From the NCBI GenBank assembly GCA_946186175.1, contig CAMHMG010000216.1, forward strand, positions 1-5,074: a DNA stretch of 5,074 nt, written 5' to 3'. The notes under the pieces were generated by a model, which was given only the letters and a program-made list of their open reading frames with translations, was not told the origin of the DNA and did not search any database. The translations under genes and the position numbers were made by a program. Source of the stretch: an uncultured Clostridia bacterium. Lineage in GTDB: Bacteria > Bacillota > Clostridia > Lachnospirales > Lachnospiraceae. Within the stretch, counting starts at the first letter, position 1; the number at the start of each line of letters is the position of its first letter. Below, piece by piece: positions 1 to 4,126 of the stretch.

Positions 1-155
1 CCCTGACGCTTAATAACTGTTCCCTCGAAAACCTGAATTCTCTCACGGTTTCCCTCTTTAACCTTAGCAGATACTCTTACTGTATCTCCTACCTTGAACT
101 CTGTGATCTCACTCTTTAACTGAGCTGCTTCAATGTTCTTAATAATATCGTTCAT
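1..155 (-). CDS. rplS: 50S ribosomal protein L19, N-terminal part (cut by window edge)
   Basis: L19 is a large-subunit ribosomal protein near the 30S-50S interface. Only the first 51 codons are present and the gene continues past base 1. The visible protein starts MNDIIKNIEAAQLK and goes on with VGDTVRVSAKVKEGNRERIQ and VFEGTVIKRQG. This is the typical bacterial L19 opening, with the basic KEGxRERIQ segment and the FEGxVI strand of the SH3-like barrel. The ATG at 153-155 is chosen because a perfect SD (AAGGAGGT) lies 5 nt upstream. The gene is the usual last member of the rpsP-rimM-trmD-rplS cluster. Here it is separated from trmD by an extra gene and has its own promoter and structured leader, so it is probably transcribed at least partly on its own. 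Confidence 0.96.
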   Translation of the reverse strand, partial: MNDIIKNIEAAQLKSEITEFKVGDTVRVSAKVKEGNRERIQVFEGTVIKRQ

Positions 156-160
156 CACGA

Positions 161-168
161 ACCTCCTT
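161..168 (-). promoter_or_regulatory. Shine-Dalgarno site of rplS
   Basis: On the minus strand AAGGAGGT lies 5 nt before the rplS ATG. It is a full anti-SD match and fixes the start codon. It begins 9 nt after the second leader hairpin, close enough for a protein bound to that hairpin to block ribosome access (inference). Confidence 0.9.
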
Positions 169-177
169 AGAATATAA

Positions 178-261
178 GATGTTCTTACAAGGATTATTCA
201 CGCTCATGGCAACTTGCAGAGGACCATCAAAATTAATGCAAATTCATATAATGAAATCGCA
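178..261 (-). promoter_or_regulatory. Structured 5' leader of rplS, probable L19 autoregulatory leader
   Basis: The minus-strand RNA between the rplS promoter and its SD can form two hairpins. Hairpin 1 (237-261) starts near the predicted transcription start. It has 10 pairs, one U-U mismatch and a 3-nt loop (UGCGAUUUCAU pairing with AUGAAUUUGCA). Hairpin 2 (178-228) closes with GAUG/CAUC. It continues with UCCU opposite AAGA (one C-A mismatch) and then UGCAAG opposite CUUGUA, below a loop of about 21 nt. Two single-nucleotide bulges lie on its 5' side. L19 leaders that bind their own ribosomal protein are established in low-GC Gram-positives. The position before rplS and the imperfect long hairpin fit that family, but I could not run a covariance model. 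No U-run follows hairpin 2, so control at translation initiation is more likely than termination. Confidence 0.6.
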
Positions 262-269
262 ACTTAGAT

Positions 270-298
270 AATGTAACATAAAAGAATAGATTTTGCAA
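270..298 (-). promoter_or_regulatory. Candidate sigma-A promoter of rplS
   Basis: Minus strand: -35 TTGCAA (293-298), 17-bp spacer, -10 TACATT (270-275) preceded by TGT, which makes an extended -10. Each hexamer matches the consensus at 4 of 6 positions, and the spacer is optimal. The start would fall near 263, giving a leader of about 108 nt that opens directly with hairpin 1. The adjacent A/T-rich stretch at 299-308 could act as an UP-like element. Confidence 0.6.
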
Positions 299-308
299 GT
301 GTTTTTTA

Positions 309-323
309 ACAATTGCGAATTGT
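309..323. repeat. Small perfect dyad upstream of the rplS promoter
   Basis: ACAATT-GCG-AATTGT is a perfect 6-bp inverted repeat with a 3-nt centre, ending 10 bp upstream of the rplS -35 box. On the minus strand it is followed by A's and not T's, so it is not an intrinsic terminator for the gene before it. It could be an operator or chance in AT-rich DNA. Confidence 0.25.
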
Positions 324-353
324 GCTCAACAAATGATCGTACCTTTTGATCCT

Positions 354-1463
354 TTATAGCGCAGCTTTCTTCCTTTTAATCTCTTCTAATGCCTGCTCCT
401 GTTGCTCTATAAGAATCTTAAGTTCTTTCTTTTTCTGCTTAAATGGTACAACATCATTTCTGAAACAATACTCCGCAACCAGCTCGCTTTCCTTTTCGAC
501 GAGATACCTTATTACAGGACCTCTGCAATAGCGTTCAATGGCAAACACAGCAGACAAACTTATGATCAGACACACAAGTCCATATAAACTGCCGATAATA
601 CCCGGAATAAATCCCTGTATAAATGATGCAACAATAATAGCAATAATAAATATCACTATTCTTTTTTTGACCATAGCAATCTCATCATCAATACTGTTAA
701 TATCCTTTTCAACAGCCGTCAATTGAAACTCAAGATCCTTAATAATCCTGATAATATAACTCTGCTCTTTTGAATAATACTCATCAAGCTCTCTAATATC
801 TGTAGTATACTCATCTGTTTTTTTCAGAGATAAACTACTTGTTTTTCCTTCCTCGTTATTGACATCTTCCTGTAGTACACTATGTTTCTTAAGTATTTCT
901 TCCTGTAATTTCTTTTCATCAAGAATTTCCTGCTGCCTTATTTCAAGGTTGTGAATCTTATTATCATACACAAGTATACGCTCTTTAAGTTCATCAACCT
1001 TTGCGTCAGTTCTGATCCTGTCATCCTGAAATGTTTTTATGTCAAATTTTTGGGCAAACCGCATTGCCTTATCCGGATTCCTGCTGTAATAGAATCGTAT
1101 TGTCATCTCTGACTCTTCTTTAATCAATTTAAATAAATACTTTAACGATAAGATAAGGATAAGACCTGTAGCAAGCAGCGCAATGCCTTCCGCACCTCCA
1201 CTTCCACCACCATCGTGATTCAAAAAAAACTGTATCCAGACTATCAAGCTGAACATCGACAAAACAGAAAGGATCAACAACAACGGAAGATTTGCCATTA
1301 TTCTCGCCTTAACCATATTCTCCCGTCTTGGAATATATTTCTGATGAAACTCCTCACTAGATAATTGAAGCTCTAACTGCTGTTTCTTACCTTTTAGATC
1401 ATATATCTGTTCTGCCACCTGAAGCAGTTCTGATTTCGAATAACCATATTCCCCTATTTCCAT
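354..1463 (-). CDS. Membrane-anchored coiled-coil protein of unknown function
   Basis: I do not recognise this 369-residue protein. An N-terminal charged helix (about 8-50) ends in a basic RRENMVKAR patch. TM1 is about 57-81. A short outward loop with a glycine-rich GGGSGG tract (85-90) leads to TM2 (about 92-113). Then comes a region rich in E, K, Q, L and I (about 150-268), mostly predicted coiled coil and broken near 200-222 by a polar linker. TM3 and TM4 (about 269-310) are separated by a short GFIPG turn, and a basic helical tail (about 312-367) ends KRKKAAL. By the positive-inside rule, both termini and the central coiled coil are cytoplasmic. The ATG at 1461-1463 has a weak AGGTGA 3 nt upstream, with a second AGGAG-like site (1478-1483) 14 nt upstream. 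The gene begins 80 nt after trmD and ends 198 nt before rplS. It sits in a slot where related genomes normally have no gene, and nothing in it suggests a ribosomal role. A membrane scaffold, stress or envelope protein is possible, but no function is assigned. Confidence 0.9.
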   Translation of the reverse strand: MEIGEYGYSKSELLQVAEQIYDLKGKKQQLELQLSSEEFHQKYIPRRENMVKARIMANLPLLLILSVLSMFSLIVWIQFFLNHDGGGSGGAEGIALLATGLILILSLKYLFKLIKEESEMTIRFYYSRNPDKAMRFAQKFDIKTFQDDRIRTDAKVDELKERILVYDNKIHNLEIRQQEILDEKKLQEEILKKHSVLQEDVNNEEGKTSSLSLKKTDEYTTDIRELDEYYSKEQSYIIRIIKDLEFQLTAVEKDINSIDDEIAMVKKRIVIFIIAIIVASFIQGFIPGIIGSLYGLVCLIISLSAVFAIERYCRGPVIRYLVEKESELVAEYCFRNDVVPFKQKKKELKILIEQQEQALEEIKRKKAAL

Positions 1464-1506
1464 ATGTCACCTATTAACTCCTATCACAGTATTCTAATTA
1501 CCTATT

Positions 1507-1537
1507 CGTATCTATTCAGCTATGCTTCATAGATACG
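1507..1537 (-). other. Perfect 9-bp stem hairpin just after trmD
   Basis: CGTATCTAT (minus strand) pairs perfectly with ATAGATACG across a 13-nt loop, starting 6 nt past the trmD stop codon. No T-run follows on either strand, so it is not a standard intrinsic terminator. It could protect or define the 3' end of the trmD message, modulate read-through, or be a protein-binding site before the next gene. The basis is the sequence; the role is inference. Confidence 0.5.
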
Positions 1538-1543
1538 CGACAG

Positions 1544-2407
1544 TTACCCTCTTTGATTTATAGACTCATATTTTTCCCATAGATCAGGACGTCTTTCCTT
1601 CGTCCTCTCTATTGACTGTTCAAGTCTCCATTTTTCTATATTCTTGTGATGTCCGGAAAGCAGTACATCAGGCACTTTCTTTTCCATATATTCATAAGGT
1701 CTTGTATATTGTGGATACTCAAGTAAATTATCGCTAAATGATTCCGATTCTGAACTTACATCATTACCTAAAACTCCCGGCACAAGTCTGGATATTGCAT
1801 CGATCATTACCATAGCCGGCAGCTCACCACCTGTCAACACATAATCTCCAATGGAAACATTGTCAGTTACGATCATCTCCAATACTCTCTCATCAATCCC
1901 CTCATAATGTCCGCACAAAAATATAAGATCCTCTTCTTTGGCAAGTTCTCTTGCTATATTCTGATTGAATACTTTCCCTTGGGGAGTCATGTATATAACT
2001 TTAGTTTTCCTCTTTGTTTGTAGGTTCTCTTCTTGCGAAAGATCGACTTCCCTCTGAACAGCATATTCTCTCTGTTCCTTACCTTCATGCTGTCCCATAT
2101 CTTCACGTTGCTCCATATCTTCACACTGTCCCATATCTTCACGTTGTTCTATATCAGCTTTATGCCTAAACTTTATAGAGTCAATAACATGTTCATATGC
2201 TCTGTATATCGGATCGGGCTGCATAACCATGCCCGCTCCGCCTCCATAGGGATAATCGTCTACATGACCATGTTTTTCTGTTGTAAAATCTCTTATATTA
2301 ACGGCATCTACCGTAATAACTCCCTTTTCCATTGCCCTTCCGGTAATTGATGTCGATAATCCGTCAACTATCATCTCCGGAAATAACGTTAATATATGAA
2401 AATTCAT
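1544..2407 (-). CDS. trmD: tRNA (guanine-37-N1)-methyltransferase, with repeat insertion
   Basis: TrmD methylates N1 of G37 in tRNAs with G at position 36, using S-adenosylmethionine; this prevents +1 frameshifting and is usually essential. The 287-residue product shows family motifs in order: MNFHILTLFPEM (1-12), RDFTTEKHG...DDYPYGGGAGM (39-60), YMTPQG (139-144), GHYEGIDER (166-174), SIGDYVLTGGELPAM (185-199, trefoil-knot SAM site), ISRLVPGVLG (205-214), LLEYPQYTRP and VPDVLLSGHH. The ATG at 2405-2407 is chosen because GGAG lies 8 nt upstream and it matches the family N terminus; the in-frame TTG at 2443 lacks an SD. Two oddities stand out. Roughly 47 extra residues, largely a 6-residue repeat, sit before the KVIYMTPQG strand, so the protein is longer than the usual 240-255 residues. 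The C terminus also stops soon after RRPDLWEKY, about 20 residues shorter than in E. coli. The E. coli catalytic Asp169 aligns with Glu222, while Arg154 is kept as Arg207. Confidence 0.97.
   Translation of the reverse strand: MNFHILTLFPEMIVDGLSTSITGRAMEKGVITVDAVNIRDFTTEKHGHVDDYPYGGGAGMVMQPDPIYRAYEHVIDSIKFRHKADIEQREDMGQCEDMEQREDMGQHEGKEQREYAVQREVDLSQEENLQTKRKTKVIYMTPQGKVFNQNIARELAKEEDLIFLCGHYEGIDERVLEMIVTDNVSIGDYVLTGGELPAMVMIDAISRLVPGVLGNDVSSESESFSDNLLEYPQYTRPYEYMEKKVPDVLLSGHHKNIEKWRLEQSIERTKERRPDLWEKYESINQRG
2042..2149 (-). repeat. In-frame 18-bp tandem repeat (six copies) inside trmD
   Basis: Codons 87-122 of trmD form six 18-bp units read as EQREDM, GQCEDM, EQREDM, GQHEGK, EQREYA and VQREVD. 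They also group as three 36-bp pairs, and the first two pairs are nearly identical in DNA. Decay toward the 3' side (units 5-6, then LSQEEN as a possible seventh) suggests growth by slippage or unequal crossing-over with older units diverging. Because the unit is a multiple of 3, copy-number changes keep the reading frame. The encoded segment is highly charged and Gln/Glu-rich, probably a solvent-exposed helix or disordered loop. Confidence 0.92.
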
Positions 2408-2460
2408 ACTAAAAACTCCAATCTGATTTTTAATCGCGATCAAAATTCAATACTAAAAAC
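2396..2460 (-). repeat. Direct repeat duplicating the trmD start region
   Basis: On the minus strand the upstream copy (2439-2460) reads GTTTTTAGTATTGAATTTTG followed by AT. The downstream copy (2396-2416) reads GTTTTTAGTATGAATTTTCA followed by T. They differ by one inserted T and one substitution and lie 44 bp apart. The downstream copy contains the trmD ATG and its first codons. The upstream copy has TTG at the matching place and soon meets a TAA. It lacks the GGAG that precedes the real start, so it is probably a decayed duplicate. Confidence 0.75.
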
Positions 2461-2529
2461 AACACTTTAAGTCAAACTGTTTTTTGTAAACACAAAGCAG
2501 TTACGACTTTTGATACTTATATCATATAA

Positions 2530-3039
2530 TTAATCATCGGAATATTTGAGTAAATGAACCTTCATAATACGCTCATTCATATTCACGTCAAGAATACAAT
2601 CCTTGATAGCAGGAATAAGAATCTCATCTCCCTGCTTATTCTTTATGACATACACATCATTAGCTCCTGTCTCAATTACATCGGCAAGCTCACCTAAAGG
2701 ATTCATGTCCTCATCAACCACCTGCATTCCCAGTAGATCAGCCACAAAGAATTCATCCTCGTCTAAAGAAACTGCATGCTCTCTGTCAACTAATATCTTG
2801 CACTGTCTGAATTTCTCAACATCATTCATATTATCAAAATCCTCAAACTTAAGGATCACCATATTCTTAAAAAATTTACAACCTTTTGCCTTAACCGGCA
2901 TCAATTCATTCTTGTATTCAATATAACATTCTTTCAATTTCTTGAATCTGTTATTATCATCTGTTGTAGGAAAAACCTTAACTTCTCCCCTTACACCGTG
3001 AGGAGATGTAATTATCCCCACCTGAAACATATCCTCCAT
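2530..3039 (-). CDS. rimM: Ribosome maturation factor RimM
   Basis: RimM binds S19 and helps mature the 3' (head) domain of 16S rRNA during 30S assembly, in the cytoplasm. The 169-residue length is normal. The N-terminal RimM domain (about 5-86) opens with VGIITSPHGVRGEVKV (7-22), the family signature. The C-terminal PRC-barrel domain (about 95-168) shows EFFVADLLGMQVVDED (96-111), TGANDVYVI (124-132) and LIPAIKDCILDVN (141-153). The ATG at 3037-3039 has AGAGGA 7 nt upstream. A second in-frame ATG, three codons later, has its SD-like GGAGG too close, so the first is preferred. trmD follows after 122 nt, the usual rimM-trmD pairing. Unlike the tight spacing common in this cluster, a gap of 441 nt separates rimM from khpA, and rimM has a promoter of its own within it. 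Confidence 0.97.
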   Translation of the reverse strand: MEDMFQVGIITSPHGVRGEVKVFPTTDDNNRFKKLKECYIEYKNELMPVKAKGCKFFKNMVILKFEDFDNMNDVEKFRQCKILVDREHAVSLDEDEFFVADLLGMQVVDEDMNPLGELADVIETGANDVYVIKNKQGDEILIPAIKDCILDVNMNERIMKVHLLKYSDD

Positions 3040-3092
3040 ATATCTATCCTCTAATCCTTCTATTCTATATGCTCAAACATAATTCTTTTTCT

Positions 3093-3122
3093 TTTATATC
3101 TCACATTGATATTGTATATCAA
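3093..3122 (-). promoter_or_regulatory. Candidate sigma-A promoter driving rimM-trmD
   Basis: Minus strand: -35 TTGATA (3117-3122) and -10 TATAAA (3093-3098), each matching 5 of 6 consensus bases, with an 18-bp spacer. The start would fall near 3086, leaving a leader of about 45 nt before the rimM ATG. It lies downstream of the structured element at 3252-3452, so it could feed rimM-trmD if that element stops transcription coming from khpA. Confidence 0.6.
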
Positions 3123-3123
3123 T
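3105..3123. promoter_or_regulatory. Perfect 8-bp dyad over the rimM -35 box, possible operator
   Basis: ATTGATAT-TGT-ATATCAAT is a perfect inverted repeat with 8-bp arms and a 3-bp centre. It covers the whole -35 box and part of the spacer of the rimM promoter. A repressor bound here would exclude RNA polymerase. The sequence is AT-rich, so chance is not excluded, and no regulator is encoded nearby. Confidence 0.4.
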
Positions 3124-3237
3124 TCCGATTATCTTCTTTTATCTGCTTCATTGACATTAAATACCTTCCGGTTTTATCTCTTATCTATCCATTGTGGACA
3201 TTAAAAAGCAATTCTATATTTCTATATTTCATACATT

Positions 3238-3284
3238 AAAATACAAAAACAGCTCCGAATGATGCTTTTGTTTTTTGATAGGAC
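3238..3284 (-). terminator. Terminator-like 3' end of the structured element
   Basis: On the minus strand, the 3' arm of the long stem (ending ...TCGGAGC) is followed at once by TGTTTTTGTATTTT. A stable stem with a T-rich tail resembles an intrinsic terminator, although the stem's other arm is 132 nt upstream and the T-run is interrupted. If it works, it would reduce read-through from khpA into rimM. Confidence 0.35.
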
Positions 3285-3452
3285 CCTTTACACAGTATAC
3301 TTCGAACTAGGTTCGAGTTACTCTCACCAAGTTCTCAGGTATACAACCACCGGTACTTAATGAGCAAATCTATTTGCGAATTTAGTACCGCTGTGCTTGC
3401 AACGGAGCGAGAGCGTGTCCTACTCATAAAAACAGAAAGCATCATCCGGAGC
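3252..3452 (-). repeat. About 200-bp structured intergenic element (long inverted repeat with inner helices)
   Basis: The outer arms, 3252-3284 and 3417-3452, can form 33 base pairs with three single-nucleotide bulges, all in the 3417-3452 arm. The 132-nt inner part holds more pairings: CGGTACT/AGTACCG (3351-3357 with 3384-3390) topped by GCAA/TTGC, TCGAAC/GTTCGA (3302-3307 with 3311-3316), and GTATAC/GTATAC (3295-3300 with 3339-3344). CTCTC (3321-3325) may also pair with GAGAG (3409-3413), which would be a pseudoknot relative to the GTATAC helix. Two positions (3258/3446 and 3326/3408) are A-C mismatches on the plus strand but G-U pairs on the minus strand. This favours an RNA read with the operon. 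There is no ORF or recognisable target-site duplication. It could be a dispersed non-autonomous repeat (MITE-like) or a structured non-coding RNA. The element begins 28 nt after khpA. The AT-rich remainder (3124-3251) shows nothing else firm. Confidence 0.8.
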
Positions 3453-3480
3453 GTCCGCTATAAAACATAACTTATCGACA

Positions 3481-3708
3481 TCATTTAATGTCAACTATTA
3501 CCTTCTTATCACCTTTCGAGGCAGCAGCCTTAACAACTGTACGGATAGACTTAGCAATCCTACCCTGCTTACCGATTACCTTGCCCATATCTTCTTGGGC
3601 AACCTTGAGTTCAACATAAACGGTGTCATCTTTCGTAGTCTCGATGACCTCCACAGCCTCAGGATGATCAACTAGGGATTTTGCAATAACTTCAACCAAT
3701 TCTTTCAT
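3481..3708 (-). CDS. khpA: KH-domain RNA-binding protein KhpA (YlqC family)
   Basis: KhpA is a small single-KH RNA-binding protein. In Gram-positives such as Streptococcus pneumoniae it works with KhpB/EloR and affects cell division, elongation and RNA metabolism. The 75 residues form one KH domain with MGKVIGKQGRIAKSIRTVVK (41-60), where GKQG (46-49) is the GxxG RNA-gripping loop. The stretch TVYVELKV before it is the first beta strand and KKVIVDIK at the end the last. Length and position between rpsP and rimM are standard for the family. The ATG at 3706-3708 is preceded by GGGAGGA, and only 20 nt separate it from the rpsP stop, so the two are almost certainly co-transcribed. Confidence 0.95.
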   Translation of the reverse strand: MKELVEVIAKSLVDHPEAVEVIETTKDDTVYVELKVAQEDMGKVIGKQGRIAKSIRTVVKAAASKGDKKVIVDIK

Positions 3709-3728
3709 CTACGAATTCCTCCCAAGTC

Positions 3729-3971
3729 TTATTTCTCAATTCCTGCCTGCTTCAAAAGCTTAGCAACAGTCTCTGTAGGCTGTGCTCCGTTAGCAAGCCA
3801 CTTCTTAGCAGCCTCAGCGTCAATCTTGATTACGCTTGGCTCCTGATTAGGATCATAAGTTCCGATCTCATCGATGAATCTACCATCTCTAGGAGAACGT
3901 GCATCTGCGATAACTACTCTATAGAAAGGATGTCTCTTATATCCCATTCTCTTTAATCTCATCTTTACCAT
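3729..3971 (-). CDS. rpsP: 30S ribosomal protein S16
   Basis: S16 is an early-assembly protein of the 30S body that stabilises the 16S rRNA 5' and central domains. The 80-residue product carries the family signature MRLKRMGYKRHPFYRVVIAD (4-23), followed by ARSPRDGRFIDEIGTYDP (24-41) and the C-terminal WLANGAQPTETVAKLLKQAG helix region. The start is slightly unusual (MVKMRL in place of the common MAVKIRL), but it is supported by a very strong SD, AAGGAGGTGA, 7 nt before the ATG at 3969-3971. The 155-nt gap to ffh has small dyads (for example 4046-4059 and 4061-4071) but no T-tailed terminator and no convincing promoter, so read-through from ffh is plausible. Confidence 0.97.
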   Translation of the reverse strand: MVKMRLKRMGYKRHPFYRVVIADARSPRDGRFIDEIGTYDPNQEPSVIKIDAEAAKKWLANGAQPTETVAKLLKQAGIEK

Positions 3972-4126
3972 TACAATTTCACCTCCTTCATATTCTGCAC
4001 AAATGTGCTGCTAAATATATGTGTAACACCAAAAGTCTTTTATCTTCATCCTAAGATGATATTCTCAGAATGTTTTTTATAAACGACATGGTTCTTACAT
4101 CCCGAAAATTCGGATTCGCCGGATTA

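Noticed and set aside
309..323. Intrinsic terminator after the membrane-protein gene
   Set aside because: The 6-bp dyad is followed by A's on the transcribed strand, not T's, so it does not fit a terminator.
2033..2350. A 105-codon plus-strand ORF opposite trmD
   Set aside because: It is antisense to a clear essential gene, its apparent repeats are the trmD minisatellite read backwards, and it has no sensible start context.
2408..2443. An N-terminal extension of trmD by 12 codons to an in-frame TTG at 2443
   Set aside because: No SD precedes the TTG, while the ATG at 2405-2407 has GGAG 8 nt upstream and matches the universal TrmD N terminus (MNFHILTLFPEM).
2466..2505. A trmD promoter (minus-strand TTGACT with a 17-bp spacer) or a terminator hairpin in the rimM-trmD gap
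   Set aside because: The -10 candidate TATTGA matches only half the consensus, and the AACTG/CAGTT hairpin has a weak asymmetric core and no T-tail.
3151..3179. A plus-strand TTGACA with a 17-bp spacer to TTATCT, a possible antisense promoter
   Set aside because: The -10 hexamer matches the consensus poorly and there is no plus-strand gene downstream. A perfect -35 alone is expected by chance.
3252..3452. A complete insertion sequence with terminal inverted repeats
   Set aside because: At about 200 bp it has no room for a transposase and no clear target-site duplication flanks the arms. A non-autonomous repeat remains possible and is reported as a finding.
4046..4071. Regulatory hairpins between ffh and rpsP (TCATC/GATGA and ATTCT/AGAAT)
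   Set aside because: They are two 5-bp stems with no tail and no link to a promoter or SD, so chance is enough to explain them.
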